Origin: Nocardioides sp. W7 | GTDB taxonomy: Bacteria; Actinomycetota; Actinomycetes; Propionibacteriales; Nocardioidaceae | Direction: 5' to 3' | DNA length: 64,000 nt | Assembly (NCBI RefSeq): GCF_022919075.1 | Contig: NZ_CP095078.1 | Coordinates: forward strand, 2,542,001-2,606,000 | Shown here: positions 36,365-45,366 of the stretch, piece after piece | How positions within the stretch are numbered: position 1 is the first letter of the stretch | Layout: each line of letters opens with the position of its first letter | Notes under the pieces: model-generated | Seen by the model: only the letters and a program-made list of their open reading frames with translations | Told to the model about the DNA's origin: nothing | Databases searched by the model: none | Translations under genes and position numbers: made by a program

Positions 36365-37523
36365 AGCGATCCTCGTGACCAGCCTGCTGGTCGCGATCCC
36401 GGCCCTCGCGGCCTGCGCCGAGAACACCGACGGCGCGAGCGGCGACCCCGACGACCCCCGGTCGCTGACGGTGGCCTCCTCGGCGGAGGCCTGCGAGCTC
36501 TCGGCCACCGAGGCTCCGGCCGGCACGCTCACCTTCGACGTCACCAACACCGGTGACCAGGTCACGGAGTTCTACCTGCTCGGGGACGACGGCCTGCGGA
36601 TCGTCGCCGAGGTCGAGAACGTCGGCCCGAACATCAGCCGCAAGCTCACCGTCAACGCCCCGGCCGGCGAGTACGTCACCGCCTGCAAGCCCGGCATGAC
36701 CGGCGACGGCATCCGCGACGCCTTCACGGTGACCGACTCCGAGGAGGAGGTGAAGGTCTCCACCGACGAGCAGGAGCTGATCACCCAGGCGCAGACCAAC
36801 TACGCCGCCTACGTCCAGGACCAGTCCGACCAGCTGCTGGTCAAGACCCGCGAGTTCGTCGAGCTGTACGAGGGCGGCGAGGACGACGCCGCCCGTGCCC
36901 TCTACGCGGTGGCGCGCACCCACTGGGAGCGGATCGAGACGGTCGCTGAGTCCTTCGGCGACCTCGACCCGATGATGGACGCCCGCGAGGCCGACCTCGA
37001 GCCCGGTCAGAAGTGGACCGGCTGGCACAGGATCGAGAAGGACCTCTGGCCGGCGCGCGCCGAGAAGTACCAGGCGCTGACGCCCGAGGAGCGGGCGACG
37101 TACGCCCAGGACCTGCTGGCGAACACCGAGACCCTGGACACCCGGATCCAGGAGCTGGAGTTCACCGTCGACCAGATCGCCAACGGCTCGCGCGGCCTGC
37201 TCGAGGAGGTCGCCACCGGCAAGGTGACGGGCGAGGAGGAGTACTGGTCGCGCACCGACCTGTGGGACTTCCAGGCCAACGTGGACGGCGCCAAGGTCGG
37301 CTACGAGGGCGTCCGCCCGCTGGTCGAGCAGAAGGACCCCGAGCTCGCCGAGCAGCTCGACGCCCGGTTCGCCGAGCTCCAGGAGCTCCTCGACGCGCAG
37401 CGCTCCGGCGACGGGTTCGTGTTCTACGACGACCTGACCCCCGAGCAGGTCAAGGCGCTCTCGGACGCGGTCAACGCGCTGTCCGAGCCGCTCTCGAAGC
37501 TGACCGCTGCGGTGCTCTCCTGA
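36357..37523 (+). CDS. efeO: Iron uptake system lipoprotein EfeO
   Basis: The 388-residue protein has a lipobox (LAAC, near residue 20), an N-terminal cupredoxin-like domain and a C-terminal imelysin/M75 domain. The M75 motif GWHRIE, with HxxE at about 224-227, is intact. EfeO captures iron outside the membrane for EfeU. It lies between efeU and efeB, the standard order of the operon. Confidence 0.94.
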   Translation: MRKAILVTSLLVAIPALAACAENTDGASGDPDDPRSLTVASSAEACELSATEAPAGTLTFDVTNTGDQVTEFYLLGDDGLRIVAEVENVGPNISRKLTVNAPAGEYVTACKPGMTGDGIRDAFTVTDSEEEVKVSTDEQELITQAQTNYAAYVQDQSDQLLVKTREFVELYEGGEDDAARALYAVARTHWERIETVAESFGDLDPMMDAREADLEPGQKWTGWHRIEKDLWPARAEKYQALTPEERATYAQDLLANTETLDTRIQELEFTVDQIANGSRGLLEEVATGKVTGEEEYWSRTDLWDFQANVDGAKVGYEGVRPLVEQKDPELAEQLDARFAELQELLDAQRSGDGFVFYDDLTPEQVKALSDAVNALSEPLSKLTAAVLS

Positions 37524-37543
37524 GCGAGGCGGATGATGGTGTC

Positions 37544-38803
37544 GTGACCCGATTCTCTCGTCGTGGCCTCCTCGGCGGCGGTGCTGCCGCCGCCGGGGTG
37601 GCCGGTGCGTTCGTGGCCGGCCGCGCGTCGGACGCGGCTCCCTCAGCCGACGGGCCGGCGCGGGCCAAGGTGTATCCCTTCCGCGGCGAGCACCAGGCCG
37701 GCATCGACACCCCCGTCCAGGACCGGCTGCACTTCGCGGCCTTCGACGTACGCACCGACTCCCGCGAGGAGCTGGTCGAGCTGCTGCAGGCGTGGACCGA
37801 GGCGGCCGAGCGGATGACCCGGGGCGGCCCGGCCGGCGAGATCGGACCGGTCGAGGGTGCGACCAACCTGCCGCCCGACGACACCGGCGAGGCGATCGGG
37901 CTGCCGGCGGGCGGGCTGACCATCACGTTCGGCTTCGGGCCGTCGCTGTTCCGCGACGCCGACGGGCGGGACCGGTTCGGGATCGCCGAGCGGCTGCCCG
38001 AGGCGCTGCAGCGGCTACCGCACTTCCCGGCCGACAACCTCGACCCGGCCCGCTCCGACGGCGACCTGTGCATCCAGGCCTGCGCCGACGACCCGCAGGT
38101 CGCCGTGCACGCCATCCGCAACCTCGCCCGGATCGGGTTCGGCACGGTCGCGGTGCGCTGGTCACAGCTCGGCTTCGGCCGCACCTCGACCACGTCGGTG
38201 GGGGAGGAGACGCCGCGCAACCTGTTCGGCTTCAAGGACGGCACCGCCAACGTGAAGTCCTCGGAGGCCGCGGCCCTCGCCGAACACGTGTGGGTCGGCG
38301 CAGGTGACGACCCGCGAGGTGCCTGGCTGGCCGGCGGCTCCTACCTCGTCGCGCGCCGGATCAACATGACCATCGAGGTCTGGGACCGCCAGCCCCTCGG
38401 CGACCAGGAGAACTTCGTCGGCCGCACCAAGGCCACCGGCGCCCCGCTCTCGGGCGGCAAGGAGCACACGCAGCCGGACTTCGACCTGCCCGGATCGAAC
38501 GGGCCGGCCATCCCCGTCGACGCCCACGTCCGCGTCGTACACCCCGACCTCCACGACGGCGCCCGGATGCTGCGCCGCGGCTACAACTTCGTCGACGGCT
38601 CCGACGCCCTCGGCGGGCTGAACGCCGGCCTGTTCTTCATCGCCTACGTCCGCGACCCCCGCACGCACTTCATCCCCATCCAGAACGCGATGTCCACCAG
38701 CGACGCGCTGATGGAGTACCTCAAGTTCACCGGCTCCGCCCTCTTCGCCGTCCCGCCCGGCGTGGCCCCGGGGGAGTACGTCGGCCAGTCGCTCTTCGCC
38801 TGA
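37544..38803 (+). CDS. efeB: Deferrochelatase/peroxidase EfeB (DyP type)
   Basis: The 419-residue heme peroxidase starts with a Tat signal (RFSRRGLLGGG) and is exported folded. The DyP motif GFKDGTANV has its catalytic Asp at about 232, and the likely proximal His lies in VHPDLHDGARMLRRG. EfeB supports iron uptake and has been reported to take iron from heme while leaving the tetrapyrrole intact. That activity is worth noting beside possible tetrapyrrole-catabolic genes. I chose GTG 37544, 20 bases after efeO; the nearby ATG codons are out of frame. Confidence 0.94.
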   Translation: MTRFSRRGLLGGGAAAAGVAGAFVAGRASDAAPSADGPARAKVYPFRGEHQAGIDTPVQDRLHFAAFDVRTDSREELVELLQAWTEAAERMTRGGPAGEIGPVEGATNLPPDDTGEAIGLPAGGLTITFGFGPSLFRDADGRDRFGIAERLPEALQRLPHFPADNLDPARSDGDLCIQACADDPQVAVHAIRNLARIGFGTVAVRWSQLGFGRTSTTSVGEETPRNLFGFKDGTANVKSSEAAALAEHVWVGAGDDPRGAWLAGGSYLVARRINMTIEVWDRQPLGDQENFVGRTKATGAPLSGGKEHTQPDFDLPGSNGPAIPVDAHVRVVHPDLHDGARMLRRGYNFVDGSDALGGLNAGLFFIAYVRDPRTHFIPIQNAMSTSDALMEYLKFTGSALFAVPPGVAPGEYVGQSLFA

Positions 38804-38804
38804 C

Positions 38805-38861
38805 CCGGTGATCGAGCAGGAAGGCGCTCTGCGCCCGACCGGTGATCGAGCAGGAAGGCGC
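38805..38861. repeat. Direct 23-bp repeat, REP-like, in a noncoding stretch
   Basis: CCGGTGATCGAGCAGGAAGG followed by CGC occurs at 38805-38827 and again at 38839-38861. The second copy leads into TTGTCGAGATC, similar in style to dispersed REP-like elements of Nocardioides-type genomes. The rest of 38862-39108 shows no gene; GAATACATTACTGGT just before 39109 may be the promoter of the HNH gene. Confidence 0.6.
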
Positions 38862-39108
38862 GCAGCGCCTGACGTTGTCGAGATCCAGTGAGCTTCCATA
38901 TGGCGTCGGGTACGGCGGTGGGTTGCGGTCTCCGCTCGGCACCAGGTTGGTTCGAAGACGTTCAATGAAATAAGGGGCTCGTCGTTCGCAGCACTCGTCG
39001 TACCTGGTCGCGGCTGCTGGTCGGCTTACGGTTGCTTCGGGTCGACCGTCGTGGTCACCGCTGTGGAAGAACACCCGGACTGTCGGTGGCCTCGAATACA
39101 TTACTGGT

Positions 39109-40404
39109 ATGGCCAACGGTGAGCTCCACGACTGCGACGACGCATCCGCGTTGCTCGCGTTCGCGCGCGCCGAACGGCAGGCCGAGGCCCGGGCCGCTGC
39201 GAATCTGTTGGCGTCCGCGGTGGCCTGGGCGGCGATGCACTCCACCGACTCTCTCGACGAGGCTGCGGTGACCTTCTTCGGTGCGCAGGACGCGGTCACC
39301 ATCGCCGGAGAGGGTGCCCCGTTGGTGGCGGAGTTCAGTGTGTTGGAGTTCGCCGCTGCGCTGGGACTCTCTACCGATGCTGGGCGGATCTACCTCGGGG
39401 ATGCGGTCGAGCTCGCGCACCGGTTGCCGAGGATCTACGGCCGGGTCCAAGCGCTGGACCTGCCGGCGTGGAAGGCGCGGCGGATCGCGAAGTCCACCGT
39501 CGACCTCCCCATGCAGGGTGCGGCCTATGTGGACGCGCACCTGCACGCGGTGGCGCACAAGGTCTCGATCGCCCAGCTCGACCGGACGGTCGAGGAGGCG
39601 CGGGTGACGTACGACCCGGCCGAGGCGAAGGCGCGGTGGGAGGCGTCGTTCGAGAAGCGGCACTTCGACATCGAGTCCCAGCAGGTCTCCTTCGACGGCA
39701 CCGTCGACGTCCACGGCACCCTGGATCTGGCCGACGCCCTCGACCTGGAGGACGCCGTCGCCCGCCGCGCCCGCGAGCTCGGCCAGCTCGGCCTCGACGT
39801 GCCGGTCGACATCCGCCGCTCGATCGCGGTCGGCGACCTGGCCCGTCGCCAGCTGTCGTTGGAGTTGAACACCGGGGAGCCCGACGACCGGCAGCGGAAG
39901 CGGCCGCGGCAGGTGGTCCTGCACGTGCACCTCTCCGAAGCCGCGCTCGCCGGGGCCGGGAGCGACCTGCACCTGGCGCGCGTGGAGGAGACCCGTTCGT
40001 TCGTTTCGGCCGACCAGGTAAGGACCTGGTGCGCCAACGGCGACACGCAGGTGGTCGTGAAGCCGGTCATCGACCTGGCTGGTCACGTCCACGTGGACGC
40101 CTACGAGACCCCGGACCGGCTCCGCGAACGCCAGGTGCTGCTGCAGCACTCGTGTGTGTTCCCGTGGTGTCGCAAGCCGGCCCGTCGGTGCGACTGCGAC
40201 CACATCGACCCCGCCGCCCGCGGCGGACCCACCTGTGACTGCAACATCGCCCCGCTCTGCCGCCGGCACCATCGGGCCAAGACCCACACCAGGTGGCGTT
40301 ACGACAAGCTCGACGACACCAGCTTCGTGTGGCGAAGCCCGAACGGTCTGGTCTTCAGACGCGACCACCTCGGCACCATCTCGCTCGACACCCTGCGGTC
40401 CTGA
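39109..40404 (+). CDS. DUF222 domain protein with C-terminal HNH endonuclease motif (13E12-like)
   Basis: The 431-residue protein has an N-terminal DUF222 region and a C-terminal HNH domain with CVFPWCRKPARRCDCDHI, then CDCNIAPLCRRHHRAK, including the zinc cysteines and catalytic histidines. Such genes are present in many copies in actinobacterial genomes (13E12 family) and are often scattered singly. The biological role is not established. It is a stand-alone gene flanked by noncoding DNA. Confidence 0.9.
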   Translation: MANGELHDCDDASALLAFARAERQAEARAAANLLASAVAWAAMHSTDSLDEAAVTFFGAQDAVTIAGEGAPLVAEFSVLEFAAALGLSTDAGRIYLGDAVELAHRLPRIYGRVQALDLPAWKARRIAKSTVDLPMQGAAYVDAHLHAVAHKVSIAQLDRTVEEARVTYDPAEAKARWEASFEKRHFDIESQQVSFDGTVDVHGTLDLADALDLEDAVARRARELGQLGLDVPVDIRRSIAVGDLARRQLSLELNTGEPDDRQRKRPRQVVLHVHLSEAALAGAGSDLHLARVEETRSFVSADQVRTWCANGDTQVVVKPVIDLAGHVHVDAYETPDRLRERQVLLQHSCVFPWCRKPARRCDCDHIDPAARGGPTCDCNIAPLCRRHHRAKTHTRWRYDKLDDTSFVWRSPNGLVFRRDHLGTISLDTLRS

Positions 40405-40571
40405 CGACAAGCGGCACAGCACCGCCCGTCGGGGCTACAGTCGCGCCCCGGTCGTTCTCCCCGGTGCCGTGCCCTCAGCTGCGGTCCACCCAGCACCGGC
40501 TCCCGCCACTCGCGCCAGCCGGCGGCTCGGGATCAGCCCAGGCGACGTGGGTGCTCAGCCTGCTGACCTGA

Positions 40572-41108
40572 TCAGCCCTGAGCGGCCCGCCACTCCTCGG
40601 CGGTGATGCCGAAGAGGGCGGACGGGCCGTCGTACCACCGCTCGACGACGCCGCGGTCGCTCATCCCGATCCGTTGCATCACGCCCTGCGACGGGTAGTT
40701 GTCGGTATGCGACACCGCGAGGATCTCCGGCAGTCCCGCGTCGAAGCCGTGCGCCAGCACCGCGCGGGCGGCCTCGCTCGCGTAGCCGTGACCCCAGGAG
40801 TCCGGGTGCAGGTGCCAGCCGATCTCGACCTCGCCGGCCTCGGCGTTGGGCAGGGTGACCAGCAGCACCGAGCCCGCGACGATGCCGGTCGCGCGCACCT
40901 CGACCGCCCAGAAGCCGAGCGGCGGGTGGGCGGATCGCTCGGCGTACCGGTCGACGCGCTGGTGCGCCTCGTCGAGGTCCTTCATCAGCACCGGCTCGCC
41001 GTCGCCCAGCCACTTCACGACCTCGATCCGGCTCTGGATGTCGAGCACGCGGTCGGCGTCGTCGTGGGTCCAGGGGCGGATCAGCAGGCGGTCGGTCTCG
41101 AGGTGCAC
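40572..41108 (-). CDS. GNAT-family N-acetyltransferase (RimJ/RimL-like)
   Basis: The 178-residue protein has HLETDRLLIRPW at the start, GHGYASEAARAVL as the acetyl-CoA loop, and a typical RimJ/RimL C-terminal region with QRIGMSDRG. I chose GTG 41108, which gives the canonical start; an ATG at 41144 would add 12 residues. It diverges from the gene at 41172. The acceptor is unknown. Confidence 0.8.
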   Translation of the reverse strand: MHLETDRLLIRPWTHDDADRVLDIQSRIEVVKWLGDGEPVLMKDLDEAHQRVDRYAERSAHPPLGFWAVEVRATGIVAGSVLLVTLPNAEAGEVEIGWHLHPDSWGHGYASEAARAVLAHGFDAGLPEILAVSHTDNYPSQGVMQRIGMSDRGVVERWYDGPSALFGITAEEWRAAQG

Positions 41109-41171
41109 CCGGGGAGCCTCGCACGGGAAATGGCCGAGACGCATCCGACTTCTCGGTGCCAGGATCCCGCT

Positions 41172-41627
41172 ATGACCACCGCCTGGCTGCCCACCGACTG
41201 GCAGCACCCCACCCGCGTCGAGCTGTCGACCGGCCACCATCTCCGGCCGATCCACGCCGACGACACCGAGCTCGACATGCCGGCCGTGATGGGTTCGCGC
41301 GAGCGGCTCTGGTCGATCTACGGCGAGGCCTGGGGCTGGCCGCCCGAGACGATGACCGCCGAGCAGGACCGCGCGGACCTGCAGCATCACTGGGACGAGA
41401 TCCAGGCCCACGAGTCCTTCAACTACGCACTCTTCGACGCCGCCGAGACCGAGTTGATCGGCTGCGTCTACATCGACCCGTCCAACCGGCCCGACGCCGA
41501 CGCGGTGATCTCGTGGTGGGTGCGGGACGAGTACGTCGAGTCGCCCGTCGAGGCCGCTCTCGACGAGCTGGTGCCGCGCTGGATCTCCGAGGACTGGCCG
41601 CTCGAGGCGCCGTACTTCGGCATCTGA
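41172..41627 (+). CDS. GNAT-like acetyltransferase-fold protein
   Basis: The 151-residue protein has strands around LIGCVYIDPSNRP and ISWWVRDEYVESPVEAALD, as in a family of GNAT-like proteins of unknown substrate. The usual RxxGxG/A acetyl-CoA loop is absent or altered to RDEYVESPVE, so activity is uncertain. It lies 64 bases from the divergent GNAT gene and 18 bases upstream of the MSMEG_6728-like gene. Confidence 0.75.
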   Translation: MTTAWLPTDWQHPTRVELSTGHHLRPIHADDTELDMPAVMGSRERLWSIYGEAWGWPPETMTAEQDRADLQHHWDEIQAHESFNYALFDAAETELIGCVYIDPSNRPDADAVISWWVRDEYVESPVEAALDELVPRWISEDWPLEAPYFGI

Positions 41628-41645
41628 TCGGGCACCGGGGGGCAG

Positions 41646-41897
41646 GTGCAGACCTTCCTCCCGTACGCCGACTTCGAGGCGTCCGCCCGGGCCCTCGACG
41701 CCAGACGGCTCGGCAATGAGCGGGTCGAGTGCCTCCAGGTCGTTCGCGGCCTGACCGTGCCCGGCTACGGCTGGCGGCACCACCCGGCGGTGAAGATGTG
41801 GCGGGGCCACCTCGAGGCGCTCGGCCGCTACTCGCTCACCTGCTGTGCGGTCTGGACCGAGACCGGACGCGCGGACACCTGCGCCACCGCGTCCTGA
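41646..41897 (+). CDS. MSMEG_6728-family protein, apparently truncated
   Basis: The 83-residue protein has [32 protein letters not shown], and [16 protein letters not shown], close to the N-terminus of the MSMEG_6728/pyrimidine-dimer-glycosylase-like family. Family members are usually longer. Here a stop follows TCATAS, and the last 70 bases overlap the 3' end of the convergent ABC-F gene. A truncated or degenerate copy, or a naturally short form, are both possible. GTG 41646 is the clear start. Confidence 0.65.
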   Translation: MQTFLPYADFEASARALDARRLGNERVECLQVVRGLTVPGYGWRHHPAVKMWRGHLEALGRYSLTCCAVWTETGRADTCATAS

Positions 41898-43417
41898 GAC
41901 GGGTCCAGGTCGAGCACCCGCTCCACGCCGATCTCCTCCAGGAACCCCGCGTCGTGGCTCACGACCACCAGCGCGCCGCGGTAGGAGTCGAGCGCCGAGA
42001 CCAGGGCGTCGTACGACGCGAAGTCGAGGTTGTTGGTCGGCTCGTCGAGCAGCAGCAGCTGCGGCGCCGGGTCGGCCAGGAGCAGCGCGGCCAGCGTCGC
42101 CCGGAACCGCTCTCCGCCCGACAGCGCGCCCACCTGCTTGTCCGCGGCCCGGCCACGGAACAGAAACCGCGCCAGCCGCGACCGGACCTCGGTGCGGTCG
42201 GCGCCGGGGGCGCGCGCGGCGACGTTCTCGGCGACGGTGAGGTCGTCGTCCAGCAGGTCGAGCCGCTGGGAGAGGTGGCCGACCGGCACCCGGGCCCGCC
42301 CGACCAGCATGTTCAGCAGGGTGGTCTTGCCGGAGCCGTTCGGGCCGACGATCCCCACCCGGTCGGGGCCGTTGATCTCCAGCTCGCCGCCGGCCAGCAC
42401 CACCCGCCCGCGCGGCACCTCGGTGCCGGGCAGGTCGATGCGGATCTCACGGTCCTCGCGCAGCCGGGACTCGGCGACGTCGAGCCGGTCCTGCGCCGCG
42501 TCGAGCCGCTCCTCGTGCACCCGGCGGTACTTCGCCGCCGACTGCTCGGCCGCGTTCCGCTTCATGCCCGCGACGATCTTCGGGATCCCGCCGGCCAGCT
42601 GCGCCTGCCGGCCCTGTCGCCGCCGTTGGGCCAGCACCCGCTCGGCCTCGACCCGGTCGGACCGCTGCTTGCGCAGGTCGGCCCGCGCGGTGCTCACCGC
42701 CTGCTCGGCGGCGCCCTGCTCGGCCGCCACCTGGGCGGCGTACGACGAGAAACCGCCGCCGTACCACCGCACCGACCCGCCACGCAGGTCCCCGATCCGG
42801 TCCACCCGCTCCAACAGCTCCCGATCGTGGCTGACCACCAGCAGGGTGCGGGGCCAGGTCTCGACGAGGTCGTACAGCTGCTCGCGCGCGGCGCGGTCGA
42901 GGTTGTTGGTCGGCTCGTCCAGCAGCAGTACGTCGGGCCGCCGGATCAGCAGCCGCGCCAGGCCGAGCCGGGTGGCCTCGCCGCCGGACACCTCGCCGAT
43001 CCGGCGGTCCAGCAGGTCGCCGGGCAGCCCGAGCCGCTCGAGCTCGGCGACCGCCCGCTCCTCGACGTCCCAGTCGTCGCCGATGACGTCGTACAGGTGG
43101 GGGTCGGTGTCGCCGGACTCGACGGCCCGCAACGCGCGTCGGGCCGCCCCGACGCCGAGGAACTCCTCGACCGGCTGGGCCACGTCGAGGGTCAGGTCCT
43201 GGGGCAGGTAGCCGACCTCGCCGGACACCCGGAGGTGCCCGGAGGTGGGGGAGAGGACGCCGGCGACGAGCTGGAGCAGCGTCGACTTGCCGGAGCCGTT
43301 GACCCCGACCAGGCCGGCCCGACCGGCGGGGACCAGCAGGTCGAGGTCGGTGAGGACCGGGGTGCCGTCGGGCCAGGCGAAGCCGACGGAGGACAGGGTG
43401 ATCGCAGCGGACTGCAC
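41828..43417 (-). CDS. ABC-F type ATP-binding protein
   Basis: The 529-residue protein has two ATPase domains without membrane segments: Walker [10 protein letters not shown] near residue 38 and GPNGSGKTT in the second half, signatures VSGGEATR and LSGGERFR, and Walker [13 protein letters not shown] twice, joined by a charged helical linker near 240-330. ABC-F proteins act on the ribosome, and some give antibiotic resistance. GTG 43417 is preceded by AGGAG. Its 3' end overlaps the MSMEG_6728-like gene tail to tail. Confidence 0.92.
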   Translation of the reverse strand: MQSAAITLSSVGFAWPDGTPVLTDLDLLVPAGRAGLVGVNGSGKSTLLQLVAGVLSPTSGHLRVSGEVGYLPQDLTLDVAQPVEEFLGVGAARRALRAVESGDTDPHLYDVIGDDWDVEERAVAELERLGLPGDLLDRRIGEVSGGEATRLGLARLLIRRPDVLLLDEPTNNLDRAAREQLYDLVETWPRTLLVVSHDRELLERVDRIGDLRGGSVRWYGGGFSSYAAQVAAEQGAAEQAVSTARADLRKQRSDRVEAERVLAQRRRQGRQAQLAGGIPKIVAGMKRNAAEQSAAKYRRVHEERLDAAQDRLDVAESRLREDREIRIDLPGTEVPRGRVVLAGGELEINGPDRVGIVGPNGSGKTTLLNMLVGRARVPVGHLSQRLDLLDDDLTVAENVAARAPGADRTEVRSRLARFLFRGRAADKQVGALSGGERFRATLAALLLADPAPQLLLLDEPTNNLDFASYDALVSALDSYRGALVVVSHDAGFLEEIGVERVLDLDPSQDAVAQVSARPVSVQTAQQVSE

Positions 43418-43582
43418 GGGTGCTCCTGGGAGGTCTGAGAGAGGTACGCCGGGTGCGCGCGGACGCGCTCGGAACCGGGCGTGAGGACTTCCTCAGAGGA
43501 GCAACGGGACCTGCCGATGGGAGGCGATAGGACTCCGTCACGGTAGGCCGTTGGCGATTCAGGTGCCACCGAATATCTCGGG

Positions 43583-43588
43583 TAGTGT
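43583..43588 (+). promoter_or_regulatory. Possible -10 element for serA
   Basis: TAGTGT, about 100 bases before the serA start, resembles an actinobacterial -10 box. The region 43418-43692 holds no gene. It would leave a long leader, but I see no convincing riboswitch structure in it. Confidence 0.3.
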
Positions 43589-43692
43589 GGCGATCGGCAC
43601 AGCGTCGTGCACGATCGCCCCGGCCGGATCCAGCAAGAGGCCGGCGAGGCGTTCCCGTCACTTCCCGATCGACCTGTTGAAGGACATCCGCT

Positions 43693-45279
43693 GTGAGCAA
43701 GCCCGTCGTACTCATCGCCGAAGAGCTGAGCCCCGCCACCGTCGAGGCGCTCGGCCCGGACTTCGAGATCCGGAACTGCAACGGCGCCGACCGCGCCGAG
43801 CTGATCCCCGCGATCGCGGACGTCGACGCGATCCTGGTCCGCTCCGCCACCAAGGTGGACGCCGAGGCCCTGGCCGCCGCCAAGAAGCTGAAGGTCGTCG
43901 CCCGCGCCGGCGTCGGCCTGGACAACGTCGACGTCAAGGCCTCGACCCAGTCCGGCGTGATGGTCGTGAACGCGCCGACCTCGAACATCGTCTCGGCCGC
44001 CGAGCTCGCCGTCGCGCTGATGCTCGCCGCCGCCCGCCACGTCTCGCCGGCGCACGCCGCGCTGAAGAACGGCGAGTGGAAGCGGTCGAAGTACACCGGC
44101 ATCGAGCTCTACGAGAAGACCGTCGGCATCGTCGGTCTCGGCCGGATCGGCGTCCTGGTCGCGCAGCGGCTGAGCGCCTTCGGCATGAAGGTCATCGCGT
44201 ACGACCCCTACGTGCAGGCCGGTCGCGCCGCGCAGATGGGCGTCCGCCTGGTCGACCTCGACACCCTGCTCGCGGAGTCCGACTTCATGTCGGTCCACCT
44301 GCCCAAGACGCCCGAGACGATCGGCCTGATCGGCGCCGAGCAGCTGGCCAAGGCCAAGCCGCAGCTGGTGCTCGTCAACGCCGCCCGCGGCGGCATCGTC
44401 GACGAGGCCGCGCTGTACGACGCGCTCAAGACCGGTCGGATCGCCGCCGCCGGCCTCGACGTGTTCGCCAAGGAGCCGTGCACCGACAGCCCGCTCTTCG
44501 AGCTCGAGAACGTCGTCGCCACCCCCCACCTCGGTGCCTCCACCGACGAGGCCCAGGAGAAGGCCGGCATCGCCGTCGCCAAGTCGGTGCGCCTCGCGCT
44601 CTCCGGCGAGCTGGTCCCCGACGCGGTCAACGTCCAGGGCGGCGTGATCGCCGAGGACGTGCGTCCCGGCATCCCGCTCACGGAGAAGCTCGGTCGCGTC
44701 TTCACCGGTCTCGCCGGCGAGGTCGCCCAGCAGCTCGACGTCGAGGTCCGCGGCGAGATCACCGAGTTCGACGTCAAGGTGCTCGAGCTGGCCGCCCTCA
44801 AGGGCGTCTTCAGCGACATCGTCGAGGAGCAGGTCTCCTACGTGAACGCGCCGCTGCTGGCGGCCGAGCGCGGCACCGCCGTACGCCTGGTCACCGAGGG
44901 CGAGAGCCCCGACCACCGCAACCTGATCACGCTGCGCGGCACCCTCGCCGACGGCTCGCAGGTCTCGGTCAGCGGCACCCTGGTCGGCATCAACCAGCGC
45001 GAGCGGCTGGTCGAGATCAACGGCTTCGACGTCGACATCGAGCCCACCGACCACCTGGCGTTCCTGACCTACAGCGACCGTCCGGGCATGGTCGGCACCG
45101 TCGGCCAGATCCTCGGCGACGCACAGGTCAACATCGCCGGCATGCAGGTCGCCCGCGACGCCAAGGGCGGTCAGGCGCTGGTCGCCCTGTCGGTCGACTC
45201 GGCCATCCCGGCCGACGTGCTGACCGAGATCCAGTCCGCCATCGACGCCACCTCGGTGCGCGCCGTCAGCCTGGTCTGA
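43693..45279 (+). CDS. serA: D-3-phosphoglycerate dehydrogenase SerA
   Basis: The 528-residue enzyme oxidises 3-phosphoglycerate, the first step of serine synthesis. It has the NAD-binding GLGRIG motif, catalytic residues in the RGGIVDE and PHLGAST regions, the intervening (ASB) domain, and a C-terminal ACT domain starting near ITYSDRPGMVG. This is the long type-1 form typical of actinobacteria, with possible serine feedback through the ACT domain. GTG 43693 is the start. Confidence 0.96.
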   Translation: MSKPVVLIAEELSPATVEALGPDFEIRNCNGADRAELIPAIADVDAILVRSATKVDAEALAAAKKLKVVARAGVGLDNVDVKASTQSGVMVVNAPTSNIVSAAELAVALMLAAARHVSPAHAALKNGEWKRSKYTGIELYEKTVGIVGLGRIGVLVAQRLSAFGMKVIAYDPYVQAGRAAQMGVRLVDLDTLLAESDFMSVHLPKTPETIGLIGAEQLAKAKPQLVLVNAARGGIVDEAALYDALKTGRIAAAGLDVFAKEPCTDSPLFELENVVATPHLGASTDEAQEKAGIAVAKSVRLALSGELVPDAVNVQGGVIAEDVRPGIPLTEKLGRVFTGLAGEVAQQLDVEVRGEITEFDVKVLELAALKGVFSDIVEEQVSYVNAPLLAAERGTAVRLVTEGESPDHRNLITLRGTLADGSQVSVSGTLVGINQRERLVEINGFDVDIEPTDHLAFLTYSDRPGMVGTVGQILGDAQVNIAGMQVARDAKGGQALVALSVDSAIPADVLTEIQSAIDATSVRAVSLV

Positions 45280-45286
45280 GCACGTG

Positions 45287-45361
45287 CTGGCGGGGTAGTC
45301 CGTCACACCTGGGCGGGTTCTCCGATTATCGGACCCCTGGTGTGACGGACTATCCCGCCAG
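45287..45361. terminator. Long inverted repeat between convergent serA and the MocR gene
   Basis: Arms at 45287-45309 and 45339-45361 (CTGGCGGGGTAGTCCGTCAC and its complement) pair over 23 bases with one mismatch. The inner spacer also carries a small hairpin, TCCGATTATCGGA. It lies between two gene ends and probably terminates both. No T run follows. Confidence 0.75.
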
Positions 45362-45366
45362 TTCTC

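Noticed and set aside
39109..40404. DUF222-HNH gene considered as a mobile element or prophage marker
   Set aside because: Such genes are numerous and scattered in actinobacteria. There is no integrase, phage gene or attachment site around it.
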